Notes: generated from the letters alone by a model not told the origin. 25,436 nucleotides of DNA from CAZCJU01 sp964562175 (GCA_964562175.1 CAZLRV010000024.1:1-25436); one strand, 5' to 3'; shown: positions 7,305-14,659, counted from the first letter of the stretch. Numbers and translations: made by a program.

Positions 7305-8153
7305 TTACGCTTTCTTGAAAAGGTTGCAGGTCTGTTCGTGAGCCTTACGCTCAAAATCGGTATACATCCTGCCCCTGGACATAGCCTCGTCGAAGTCTAT
7401 TTCATATCCGTTGAAATCGGGACCGTCAACGCAAGCAAACTTGGTAACTCTCTTGCCGTTTTGGTTGAGCGTGAGTCTGCATCCGCCGCACATACCCGTG
7501 CCGTCTATCATTATCGGGTTCATCGATACCGTTACGGGAGTGCCGAACGGCTTTGCGGTGAGAACGACGAATTTCATCATTATCAGCGGTCCGATAGTGA
7601 TTATCATATCGAACTTTTCGCCCGCCTCAAGCTTTTCCTTAAGCGGCACGGTAACATTGCCGTGTCTGCCGTAGCTGCCGTCATCGGTCATGAGTATCAT
7701 CTCATCCGAATAGGACTTGAACTCGTCCTCAAGGATGACAAGATCCTTGTTACGGAAGCCGATTATGGATGTGACCTTTGCGCCGAGCTTGTGAAATTCC
7801 TCGGCTACGGGCATTGCTATCGCACAGCCGACACCGCCGCCGATTATGCATACGTTCTTTATGCCCTCCGTTTCGGTGGCACAGCCGAGAGGACCTACAA
7901 AGTCCTCTATGAACTCGCCCTCGCATTTGTGGTTGAGACGCTCTGTGGTGCCTCCGACGATCTGGAATATGATCTTTACCGTGCCGTCTTCTTGGTTGCA
8001 GCCCGCAACGGTGAGCGGGATACGTTCTCCGTCCTCGTCAACGCGAAGAATGATAAACTGACCCGGCTTTGCTTTTTTTGCAACGAGGGGAGCTTCTATC
8101 TCCATTTGCGTGACCGTGGGATTGAGTGATTTTTTGCGAACGATTCTGTACAT
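7305..8153 (-). CDS. nfnA: NfnA, small subunit of NADH-dependent ferredoxin:NADP oxidoreductase
   Basis: 282 residues of the ferredoxin-NADP reductase / PyrK family. FAD motif RIPLTVAG (44-51), NAD motif GGGVGCAIA (105-113), and a C-terminal [2Fe-2S] site with C222, C225 and C241 plus D217. That is three Cys and one Asp, as described for NfnA, and differs from the four-Cys site of FlxA in this window. First gene of the minus-strand operon; GGAG lies 6 bases before the ATG. Alternative names in databases are sulfide dehydrogenase alpha subunit or dihydroorotate dehydrogenase electron-transfer subunit. No pyrD is present, which argues against the latter. Confidence 0.9.
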   Translation of the reverse strand: MYRIVRKKSLNPTVTQMEIEAPLVAKKAKPGQFIILRVDEDGERIPLTVAGCNQEDGTVKIIFQIVGGTTERLNHKCEGEFIEDFVGPLGCATETEGIKNVCIIGGGVGCAIAMPVAEEFHKLGAKVTSIIGFRNKDLVILEDEFKSYSDEMILMTDDGSYGRHGNVTVPLKEKLEAGEKFDMIITIGPLIMMKFVVLTAKPFGTPVTVSMNPIMIDGTGMCGGCRLTLNQNGKRVTKFACVDGPDFNGYEIDFDEAMSRGRMYTDFERKAHEQTCNLFKKA

Positions 8154-8267
8154 TTCGCTTCTCCTGTCCGAAAAATTTGTAAACTAAAGGGCGTTGCTCC
8201 CTTACGCGGAAACAAAAGCTGTTTCCACCCGAGGATATTCGACAGCTTCCCTTAAATACTATTATAC
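8154..8267 (-). promoter_or_regulatory. Structured 5' leader of the nfn-hyd operon with competing hairpins
   Basis: About 113 nt separate the predicted start (near 8267) from the nfnA ATG. Read on the minus strand, hairpin A pairs AAGCTGT (8242-8248) with ACAGCTT (8216-8222). Hairpin B pairs GGAAAC (8221-8226) with GTTTCC (8208-8213). They share bases 8221-8222 and cannot both form fully. A third small hairpin AAGGG/CCCTT sits at about 8187-8203. No long T tract follows, so control of translation or mRNA stability is as possible as attenuation. No known riboswitch class was recognised. Confidence 0.4.
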
Positions 8268-8273
8268 GTGGAT

Positions 8274-8302
8274 ATTATACTATACTTTTTTCATTTTGTA
8301 AA
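8274..8302 (-). promoter_or_regulatory. Promoter of the nfnAB-hydCBA operon
   Basis: On the minus strand: TTTACA (8297-8302), a 17-base spacer and TATAAT (8274-8279). A second TATAAT-like hexamer follows about 10 bases downstream (8260-8265) without a clear -35. Confidence 0.65.
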
Positions 8303-8504
8303 ATATAAAAAAAGCATACTAACTATATACAAAATGATATACTTCCGTAACAAATGCGAAAAATGCAATTTTTAAAATCAAACTTTGCAAAAATGTGATG
8401 TCGGTAAGGAAAACATTCGTCTTTCACGGATGGGTAAAAAGCTGCCAAAATTTGTTAATTATATTGAACAAAATGTAAATTTTCGCTCTCGACATATTAT
8501 TGCA
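8303..8504. other. AT-rich stretch between divergent promoters
   Basis: No gene is visible in the 421-base gap between nfnA and the phosphodiesterase. Apart from the two promoters, it holds a short perfect palindrome AAAAAT-GCA-ATTTTT (8359-8373) and a Rex-like imperfect palindrome (8452-8471). It is clearly richer in A+T than the coding regions. Confidence 0.5.
8452..8471. promoter_or_regulatory. Weak Rex-like palindrome
   Basis: TTGTTAA (8452-8458) and TGAACAA (8465-8471) match the arms of the redox-sensor Rex operator (TTGTTAA-N4-TTAACAA) at 13 of 14 positions. The spacer here is 6 bases instead of 4, and the site is 150 bases from the nfn-hyd promoter. Rex commonly controls such genes in Clostridia, but this site is poor. 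Confidence 0.2.
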
Positions 8505-8533
8505 TTGAATTTTAATTATTATTATGATAAAAT
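8505..8533 (+). promoter_or_regulatory. Promoter of the phosphodiesterase-LysR pair
   Basis: TTGAAT (8505-8510), a 17-base spacer and TAAAAT (8528-8533). An overlapping alternative is TTGCAT (8500-8505) with TATGAT (8523-8528), also at 17 bases. The leader can form a 6-pair hairpin TCGGGT/ACCCGA (8542-8547 with 8556-8561) just ahead of the ribosome site GGAGGG. Confidence 0.5.
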
Positions 8534-8574
8534 ATCGTCGGTCGGGTGTATCATGACCCGAAACGGAGGGAATA

Positions 8575-9120
8575 ATGAGATATCTTGTCGCATCGGATAT
8601 TCACGGCTCGGCACTTTATTGCCGAAAGCTTGCGGAGTGCTTTGCAAGAGAGGGAGCGGACAGGTTGCTTCTTTTGGGTGACATTTTGTATCACGGACCG
8701 AGAAACGACTTACCGGAGGGCTATGCACCGAAGGAGGTCATACCTTTGCTCAATTCGCTTAAGGAGCATGTGCTGTGCGTCAGAGGAAATTGCGATGCGG
8801 AGGTAGATCAAATGGTGCTTGAATTCCCGATAACGGCGGATTATATAATGCTTCATCTCGGACAGCGTGCCGTGCTTGCCACGCACGGACATAAAATAAC
8901 GCCGACGGAGCATCCGCATCTGAATGAAGGCGATATATTTTTGAGCGGTCACACGCATATTTCCGGCTGCGAGTGCAGGGAGGGCGTTATATACGCAAAT
9001 CCCGGCAGTATATCCATACCGAAAAACGGTACGCCGGCGGGATATATAATACTTGACGAAAACGGTATGCAATGGCGAGATCTGATGGGGGTCACTTATA
9101 TGACTTACGGGGGACGGTGA
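8575..9120 (+). CDS. yfcE: YfcE-family metallophosphodiesterase
   Basis: 181 residues. The metallophosphatase motifs appear in order: SDIHGS (residues 8-13, metal-binding Asp and His), GDILYHG (36-42), GNCD (72-75), THGH (near 102), GHTH (122-125) and NPGS (near 140). These match the YfcE/MJ0936 class of small phosphodiesterases with two metal ions, normal in length. The natural substrate of this class is not established. The ATG is preceded by GGAGGG at 4 bases. It is followed 6 bases later by the LysR gene, so the two are probably co-transcribed. No link to hydrogen or succinate metabolism is visible beyond position. Confidence 0.88.
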   Translation: MRYLVASDIHGSALYCRKLAECFAREGADRLLLLGDILYHGPRNDLPEGYAPKEVIPLLNSLKEHVLCVRGNCDAEVDQMVLEFPITADYIMLHLGQRAVLATHGHKITPTEHPHLNEGDIFLSGHTHISGCECREGVIYANPGSISIPKNGTPAGYIILDENGMQWRDLMGVTYMTYGGR

Positions 9121-9126
9121 GATGAA

Positions 9127-9966
9127 ATGAACATCCTCCATATGAGATACGCCGTTGAGGTCGCACGTGCCGGCTCCATAAACAGAGCCGCCGAATCGCT
9201 TCTCATCGCACAGCCGAATTTGAGCCGCTCCGTAAAGGAGCTTGAAGAAGACCTCGGTATTATAATTTTCGACAGAAGCGCAAGAGGCATGAGCCTGACA
9301 CCGCAGGGAAAGGACTTTATCGAAAAAGCACAGCGGATACTTGACGAGATAAGCGAGGTAGAGGTATATTATCGAAGCACCGTAGCACCGCATTCCTGCG
9401 GTCTTGAGGTGTGCGGAATATCCTCACCGTATATCGTAAACGCCTTTTCACGTGCCGTTGCTTCGTCCGACGGGCAGAGGATGCGGCATAAATACTCAAT
9501 ATCCGAGCCGGAAAAATGCTTGAATGACGTTTTAAGCGGTGCGTGCAGACTCGGAATCGTCAGGATAGAGAGTGCGAAAACGGCGGTGCTTGAGGCACTC
9601 GCATACGATAAAGGACTGAAGTACGAGAGAATTTCCGAGTACAGAGCGAGAAAGCTGTTTTCCGTATCGCATACCGAGGACAAAACGCAGGTGCATTGCA
9701 TGGCAACGCTGTTTTCCGAGAATGCACCGCAAGTGGGAATGAGTGTCGATACGGTGGGTGAATGCTTGCAGCTTCTTTCTTCGGATGCCTCGACTTTCGC
9801 ATATTGTCCGCCGATACCGAGAAAACTGCTCGATATGTATTCGCTCACCGAGGGCGAGTTCTGCGACGGCGTGTATTGCGATGTGCTGATATACAGAGCC
9901 GCCTGCCACTTGAATGCCGGCGAAAAACGGTTTTGCGAATATCTCAGGTCGAGCGAAACCATATAA
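9127..9966 (+). CDS. LysR-type transcriptional regulator
   Basis: 279 residues. The N-terminal winged helix-turn-helix (residues 1-60) has the LysR pattern: SINRAAESLLIAQPNLSRSV as helix-turn-helix and the LTPQGK wing at 57-62. A linker helix and a weakly conserved effector domain to about residue 270 follow. The ATG at 9127 was chosen because the one at 9122 stops after two codons; GGTGAG lies upstream. It immediately precedes the ferredoxin / group B hydrogenase genes on the same strand, and a palindrome sits near -65 of their promoter, so it is the likely regulator of that operon. The effector is unknown. Confidence 0.9.
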   Translation: MNILHMRYAVEVARAGSINRAAESLLIAQPNLSRSVKELEEDLGIIIFDRSARGMSLTPQGKDFIEKAQRILDEISEVEVYYRSTVAPHSCGLEVCGISSPYIVNAFSRAVASSDGQRMRHKYSISEPEKCLNDVLSGACRLGIVRIESAKTAVLEALAYDKGLKYERISEYRARKLFSVSHTEDKTQVHCMATLFSENAPQVGMSVDTVGECLQLLSSDASTFAYCPPIPRKLLDMYSLTEGEFCDGVYCDVLIYRAACHLNAGEKRFCEYLRSSETI

Positions 9967-9984
9967 TATATCGCAAATGATATA
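9967..9984. promoter_or_regulatory. Candidate LysR-type operator
   Basis: TATATC (9967-9972) and GATATA (9979-9984) are perfect inverted arms around GCAAAT, starting right after the regulator stop codon. The centre is about 65 bases before the predicted start (near 10041) of the next operon. That is the usual place for the recognition site of LysR regulators, and the ATC...GAT core fits the family. Confidence 0.45.
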
Positions 9985-10005
9985 ACTATTATAAATTTTT
10001 AGTCA

Positions 10006-10034
10006 TTGAAAAACGGCGTGCATTATGGTATAAT
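10006..10034 (+). promoter_or_regulatory. Promoter of the ferredoxin / group B hydrogenase operon
   Basis: TTGAAA (10006-10011), a 17-base spacer and TATAAT (10029-10034), with TGG before the -10. The leader of about 100 nt holds a 5-pair G+C hairpin CCCCG/CGGGG (10107-10122), 6 bases upstream of the GGGAG ribosome site, which could mask or present it. Confidence 0.7.
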
Positions 10035-10139
10035 TAAATGATATGTTTTTGCACATATCGTTATACGGTACACAATGCAATGCGTAACATATCAAAACGG
10101 TATTGTCCCCGTAAGTGCGGGGAGCGATGGGAGAGTAAT

Positions 10140-10379
10140 ATGGTAGTAACTGTATGCACGGGCTCTTGCTGTCATCTCAGAGGAGCGTATCGTGTACTCG
10201 AAAAAACAAAAGAGCTTATCGCCTGTCGCGGGCTTGAGGATAAGATAACTCTCAAGACGACGATGTGTATGGGCAAATGCTCCGACGGCGTAAGCGTTTC
10301 CGTTGACGGCAAGTATTTTTCGGTCAAGTCGGAAGATCTTGATGAGGTGACCTCGTATATCGAAGCGGAGCTTAAATGA
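10140..10379 (+). CDS. Small thioredoxin-fold [2Fe-2S] ferredoxin
   Basis: 79 residues from the ATG at 10140, which follows GGGAG at 6 bases. The in-frame ATG at 10038 would start inside the promoter leader and is rejected. [2Fe-2S] ligands fit C6, C11 and the CMGKC pair near residues 42-46, the pattern of NuoE/HydC-like ferredoxins. It is a probable electron carrier or cluster-bearing partner of the group B hydrogenase two genes downstream. Its stop overlaps the next start by four bases (ATGA), indicating coupling. Confidence 0.85.
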   Translation: MVVTVCTGSCCHLRGAYRVLEKTKELIACRGLEDKITLKTTMCMGKCSDGVSVSVDGKYFSVKSEDLDEVTSYIEAELK

Positions 10380-10837
10380 AGTCTGCGGCATTGCTCACGG
10401 GCTTGCCGTCTTGCGATAGCGAATATGATCGTATGATATCGGAGTTTATGTCGTGCAGAGGCGCTCATATAGTGTGCGGCGGCTCTACGGCGACAAGGCT
10501 TGCCGAGCAGCTGGGGTGTGAGCTTGTATGCGATACGGAGTATGTCTGTCCCGATATACCGCCGATAGGTCACATAGAGGGAATAACGCTCGTCACGGAG
10601 GGCGTGATAACGCTCGGCGGCGTGCTTGAGCTGCTCGACTCACCGAGTGAGGCAAGAGGCGAGGACGGCGCAACGAGAATATACGCTCTGCTCGATGAAT
10701 GCGACAATGTGTACTTCTTTGTCGGCACTGCCGAAAGCAAGGCACACAAGGGTATGGCAAAGAGAAGCGAGCTCATAACGAGCCTTGCCCGACGACTTGA
10801 AAGATCCGGCAAAACGGTTCAGATAAAATTTTATTGA
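10376..10837 (+). CDS. Free-standing C-terminal domain of hydrogenase-linked SpoIIE-like phosphatases
   Basis: 153 residues. The stretch with CGGSTATRLAEQLG (residues 34-47), DIPPIGHIEG (60-69), LVTEGVITL (71-79) and the FFVGTAESKAH region (113-123) resembles the tail found after the PP2C/SpoIIE phosphatase domain in proteins encoded beside [FeFe] hydrogenases in Clostridia. This match is from memory of the family. Here no phosphatase domain precedes it: residues 1-30 are too short for one. Role unknown; it may be a regulatory or assembly factor for the hydrogenase. It overlaps the ferredoxin gene by four bases and ends 4 bases before the hydrogenase ATG. Confidence 0.6.
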   Translation: MKSAALLTGLPSCDSEYDRMISEFMSCRGAHIVCGGSTATRLAEQLGCELVCDTEYVCPDIPPIGHIEGITLVTEGVITLGGVLELLDSPSEARGEDGATRIYALLDECDNVYFFVGTAESKAHKGMAKRSELITSLARRLERSGKTVQIKFY

Positions 10838-10841
10838 GGAT

Positions 10842-12272
10842 ATGAGAAAATTCGATACAAAGGTACAGCATCTTAAATATAAGGTGTTGCGGCAGGTCGC
10901 TCGGCTTGCCTGGGAGGATAAGCTGCTTGACAACGTGCTTGACATTCCCCAAATGATAGTGCCGGGCAATACGCCGACGATGCGGTGCTGTATATATAAA
11001 GAGCGGGCTATACTGTCCGAAAGAGTTAAGCTCGCCATGGGCATGGGCGAGAATGAAAACGTCATACAGGTAATAGACATAGCCTGCGACGAATGCCCGG
11101 CAAGCGGATATACGGTAACGGATATGTGCCGAGGCTGTCTTGCTCACCGCTGCGAGGACGTATGCAAAAGAAATGCGCTTTATTTCGATGAGAATCACGT
11201 AGCGCATATAGACAAATCAAAATGCGTGGAATGCGGAGCGTGCGCAAAGGTTTGCCCATACTCGGCAATAGTTTCGAGAAAGCGTCCGTGCCAAAGCGCT
11301 TGCAAGATAAAAGCAATATCCACCGGCGAAAACGGTGCGGCGAAGATAGACTATGAAAAATGCATATCGTGCGGAGCGTGCGTATATCAATGTCCGTTCG
11401 GCGCAATAACAGATAAGTCGTATATACTTGACGTTATAGACCTGCTTAAAAAGAGCCGTGACGGCTTGTGTAAGGTCTATGCGATAGTCGCTCCGTCCAT
11501 ATCGAGCCAATTCAATTACGCAAAGCTCGGTCAGGTAGTCACAGGCTTGAAGCTTCTCGGCTTCGACGGCGTGACGGAGGCGGCGCTCGGTGCGGATATG
11601 GTAGCGCAAGCCGAATCTCGTGAGCTTGCCGAAAAAGGCTTTTTGACCAGCTCATGCTGTCCGGCGTTCGTTGCATATCTGAAAACGGCATTTCCGCAAA
11701 TGGCGGATAATGTTTCGCACAGCCTATCCCCCATGGCGACTATAGCGAAATATATAAAAGACACCGAGGAGGGGGCTATGACGGTGTTCATCGGTCCATG
11801 CACGGCAAAAAAGCGAGAGGCAAAGCTTGATACGGTAAGCCCGTGGGTCGATGCGGCGATGACGTTTGAGGAGCTTGCGGCACTCTTTGACAGCCGAGAT
11901 ATAGAGCTTTCCGAGCTTGAGGAGGGAACGCTTGACAACGCATCGTACTTCGGTAGGATATTCGCACGGTGCGGAGGGCTTTCGGATGCGGTCGCTCAGG
12001 GACTTAAGGAGCAGGGGCTTAACGATTTCGAGCTGAAGAGCTGCTCGTGCGACGGTATAGAGGCGTGCCGCACGGCTCTGCTGAAGAAGAGCAAGGGCGT
12101 GCTTGACGCAAACTTCATCGAGGGCATGGCGTGCGTAGGCGGCTGTGTCGGCGGTGCGGGCTGTCTTACCCACAGCGAGAGGAACAGGGCTGAGGTCGAA
12201 AAATACGGAAACTCGGCGCAGGAAAAAACGATATCCGGTGCGGTATCGGGCTTAAAGAAGAAAAAAACCTAA
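10842..12272 (+). CDS. Group B-type [FeFe] hydrogenase
   Basis: 476 residues. The N-terminal region is specific to this group (CDEC near 82-85; CRGC..RCEDVC at 96-108). Ferredoxin clusters follow at C128-C138 and C174-C184, then the hydrogenase domain. H-cluster motifs: TSSCCPAF (269-276), IGPCTAKK (317-324) and GMACVGGC (428-435). The third motif continues with GGAGC rather than the GGGQP of HydA at 1824, a group B trait. The expected ligands C273, C320, C431 and C435, and C272 (the proton-relay position), are present. It is probably a ferredoxin-linked soluble enzyme; whether it evolves, takes up or senses H2 cannot be read from the sequence. It is the third gene of the operon that starts at 10041. 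Confidence 0.9.
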   Translation: MRKFDTKVQHLKYKVLRQVARLAWEDKLLDNVLDIPQMIVPGNTPTMRCCIYKERAILSERVKLAMGMGENENVIQVIDIACDECPASGYTVTDMCRGCLAHRCEDVCKRNALYFDENHVAHIDKSKCVECGACAKVCPYSAIVSRKRPCQSACKIKAISTGENGAAKIDYEKCISCGACVYQCPFGAITDKSYILDVIDLLKKSRDGLCKVYAIVAPSISSQFNYAKLGQVVTGLKLLGFDGVTEAALGADMVAQAESRELAEKGFLTSSCCPAFVAYLKTAFPQMADNVSHSLSPMATIAKYIKDTEEGAMTVFIGPCTAKKREAKLDTVSPWVDAAMTFEELAALFDSRDIELSELEEGTLDNASYFGRIFARCGGLSDAVAQGLKEQGLNDFELKSCSCDGIEACRTALLKKSKGVLDANFIEGMACVGGCVGGAGCLTHSERNRAEVEKYGNSAQEKTISGAVSGLKKKKT

Positions 12273-12287
12273 TCGGTTTTATATAAT
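12264..12287 (+). other. Weak hairpin and isolated TATAAT between hydrogenase and mdh
   Basis: AAAACC (12264-12269) pairs with GGTTTT (12275-12280) around the stop codon, too weak for efficient termination. A TATAAT at 12282-12287 has no -35 at the right distance (AGAAAA). The 41-base gap therefore permits read-through into mdh, with perhaps a weak internal promoter. Confidence 0.3.
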
Positions 12288-12313
12288 GTATTAAAGTTTA
12301 AGGAGAAAATAAA

Positions 12314-13264
12314 ATGAACAAAATCACGATCATCGGTACGGGTAGCGTCGGATCTACCATTGCTTACACACTTACGGTAATGGGTCTTGCATCCGAAATT
12401 GTAATGATAGACATCAATACCGAAAAAGCATTGGGTGAGGCACTTGACATAAGACAAGGCGTACCCTTCTGCAACCCCTGCAAGGTATATGCGGGAAGCT
12501 ATGAGGATGCAAAGGATTCCGACATAGTTATAGTTACCTCCGGTATGGCACGTAAGCCCGGTCAATCGCGTCTGGATCTGGCTCAGATCAACGTAGATAT
12601 CACAAAGAGCTTTATTCCCGAAATAACAAAGTACGCTCCCGGTGCGTTCTACGTTATCGTTGCCAATCCCGTTGACATACTCACATACACATTTTGCAAA
12701 TGCTCCGGTATTCCGGAAAATCGCATAATCGGCTCCGGTACCATACTCGATACCTCGCGTCTGCGTGCAAGACTCTCCGAGTATTATAAGATAAATCAGC
12801 AGAACGTACACGCATACGTTCTCGGTGAGCATGGCGATTCCGCATTCGTGCCGTGGTCTGTTGCAAATATCTCCAACATTCCCGTTGACGAGTACAGAGA
12901 GTGCGTTATAAACGATGAAAATAAGGACCTTTATCCCGAATTCAATAAGGACGAGGTCGAGGAATACGTTCGTAAGTCCGGCGCAAAGGTAATAGCACGT
13001 AAGGGTGCGACCTTCTATGCCGTTTCGATATCCGTTTGCCACCTCTGCAAGTGCCTGCTCTCCGGTGTTGATACGACACTGACCGTTTCCACCATGCTCC
13101 ACGGTGAGTACGGTATAAGCGACCTTTGCCTCTCACTGCTCAATGTTGTCGGCGGCAACGGCGCACACAGCAAGGTAATGCTCCCGATGAACGATACGGA
13201 GCTTGCCGCTCTGAGAAAGAGTGCGGAGAGCCTCAAGAACGTAATAGATAACATTAAAATATAA
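12314..13264 (+). CDS. mdh: Malate dehydrogenase of the lactate dehydrogenase-like type
   Basis: 316 residues. The fold is LDH/MDH: GTGSVGS NAD motif (8-14), NPVD (118-121), LDTSR (145-149), and GEHGD (171-175) with catalytic H173. Overall it looks like L-lactate dehydrogenase and would be named ldh. The substrate-specificity position (102 in classical numbering), Gln in lactate dehydrogenases, is Arg here (R80, in ARKPGQSR). Arg there selects dicarboxylates. The next gene is fumarase and the run ends in fumarate reductase. I therefore call malate dehydrogenase, making malate from oxaloacetate with NADH. Other LDH-like traits remain (NPVDILTY, GATFY), so lactate activity is not excluded. AAGGAG precedes the ATG. 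Confidence 0.75.
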   Translation: MNKITIIGTGSVGSTIAYTLTVMGLASEIVMIDINTEKALGEALDIRQGVPFCNPCKVYAGSYEDAKDSDIVIVTSGMARKPGQSRLDLAQINVDITKSFIPEITKYAPGAFYVIVANPVDILTYTFCKCSGIPENRIIGSGTILDTSRLRARLSEYYKINQQNVHAYVLGEHGDSAFVPWSVANISNIPVDEYRECVINDENKDLYPEFNKDEVEEYVRKSGAKVIARKGATFYAVSISVCHLCKCLLSGVDTTLTVSTMLHGEYGISDLCLSLLNVVGGNGAHSKVMLPMNDTELAALRKSAESLKNVIDNIKI

Positions 13265-13282
13265 TTCCGAGAGGACAGAATA

Positions 13283-14659
13283 ATGGATTATCGTATAGAA
13301 CACGACTCCATGGGCGAGGTAAAAGTACCCGCAGACCGCTTGTGGGCGGCACAGACACAAAGAAGCCACGAGAACTTTGAAATAGGCGTCGGGATCGAAA
13401 CGATGCCGGCTGAAATAGTACACGCCTTCGGAATACTTAAAAAGGCTGCCGCACTTGCCAATAACGAGCTGAGACCCGAAAAAATGACCGATGAAAAGCT
13501 TGCGGCGATCACGGCGGCGTGCGATGAGGTGATAAGCGGTAAGCTTAACGACCATTTCCCGCTCGTGGTATGGCAGACCGGCTCCGGCACACAGTCCAAC
13601 ATGAATACAAACGAGGTAATAGCAAACAGAGGAAACGCAATTGCCGGCAAAAAACTGCTTCACCCCAACGACGATGTGAATATGAGTCAATCGTCAAACG
13701 ATACGTTCCCCACGGCAATGCATATATCCGCAGTGCTGATGCTTGAGGACAAGCTTATACCGGCGGCGAAAACGCTCGTTGAGACCTTCAAAAGACTTGA
13801 GGAGGAGAACGAGGGAATAGTCAAGAGCGGAAGAACGCATCTTCAGGATGCGACACCGATAAAATTCAGCCAGGAGATAAGCGGCTGGAGATCGAGCCTT
13901 GAGCGTGACATAGAGCTACTTGAGCTGTCGCTCAAGCCTCTGCGTGAGCTTGCACTCGGCGGCACGGCTGTCGGCACGGGTCTTAATGCACCGAAGCAGT
14001 TCGGACAGACCGTTGCAAAGCGTGTAAGTGAGCTGACGGGTAAGACGTTCATAACGGCTCCCAATAAGTTCCATTCGCTCACCTCAAAGGACGAGCTTGT
14101 ATTCGCACACGGTGCCATAAAAGCACTTGCGGCGGATATGATGAAGATAGCAAACGACGTTCGTTGGCTGGCAAGCGGTCCCAGAGACGGCTTGGGTGAG
14201 ATACGCATTCCCGAAAACGAGCCCGGCTCGTCGATAATGCCCGGTAAGGTAAACCCGACACAGTGCGAGGCGGTTACGATGGTAGCCGTTCAGGTAATGG
14301 GCAACGATGTTGCCGTAGGTATGGCGGCATCGCAGGGCAATTTCGAGCTTAACGTGTTTATGCCCGTTTGCATATATAATTTCCTGCAGTCGGCACGTCT
14401 TTTGAGCGAGGCAATTCTCTCGTTCAACAAGAACTGTGCGGTGGGAATCACGGCGGATAAGGAGAAGATGCATCATAATCTCCATAACTCGCTCATGCTC
14501 GTTACGGCACTTAACCCCTATATCGGCTACGAAAACGCCGCAAAAACGGCTAAAAAGGCGTATAAAGACAATATTTCCCTTAAGGAAGCGTGCGTACAGC
14601 TTGGCTTCCTCACACCCGAAAGATTTGACGAGGTATTCCACCCCGAGCAAATGGTGTGA
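13283..14659 (+). CDS. fumC: Class II fumarase
   Basis: 458 residues, the normal length for oxygen-stable homotetrameric fumarase. The superfamily signature GSSIMPGKVNP is at 315-325. SGRTHLQDATP (182-192) carries the catalytic His, and MNTNEVIANR is at 107-116. It dehydrates malate to fumarate in the reductive direction expected here. The ATG follows GAGAGGA at 8 bases and lies 18 bases after mdh. Aspartase is the close alternative, but the malate dehydrogenase and fumarate reductase neighbours support fumarase. Confidence 0.92.
   Translation: MDYRIEHDSMGEVKVPADRLWAAQTQRSHENFEIGVGIETMPAEIVHAFGILKKAAALANNELRPEKMTDEKLAAITAACDEVISGKLNDHFPLVVWQTGSGTQSNMNTNEVIANRGNAIAGKKLLHPNDDVNMSQSSNDTFPTAMHISAVLMLEDKLIPAAKTLVETFKRLEEENEGIVKSGRTHLQDATPIKFSQEISGWRSSLERDIELLELSLKPLRELALGGTAVGTGLNAPKQFGQTVAKRVSELTGKTFITAPNKFHSLTSKDELVFAHGAIKALAADMMKIANDVRWLASGPRDGLGEIRIPENEPGSSIMPGKVNPTQCEAVTMVAVQVMGNDVAVGMAASQGNFELNVFMPVCIYNFLQSARLLSEAILSFNKNCAVGITADKEKMHHNLHNSLMLVTALNPYIGYENAAKTAKKAYKDNISLKEACVQLGFLTPERFDEVFHPEQMV

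Noticed and set aside
5879..8153. Glutamate synthase small subunit plus dihydroorotate dehydrogenase electron-transfer subunit
   Set aside because: No glutamate synthase large subunit or pyrD is nearby. The pair together, with the three-Cys plus Asp [2Fe-2S] site, is NfnAB.
10038..10139. ATG at 10038 as the ferredoxin start
   Set aside because: It lies in the promoter-proximal leader, adds an unrelated Cys/Arg/Tyr-rich stretch, and has no ribosome site. The ATG at 10140 has GGGAG at 6 bases.
12259..12287. Promoter in front of mdh
   Set aside because: There is a perfect TATAAT, but the hexamer 17 bases upstream is AGAAAA and no extended -10 is present. It was left as a weak possibility only.
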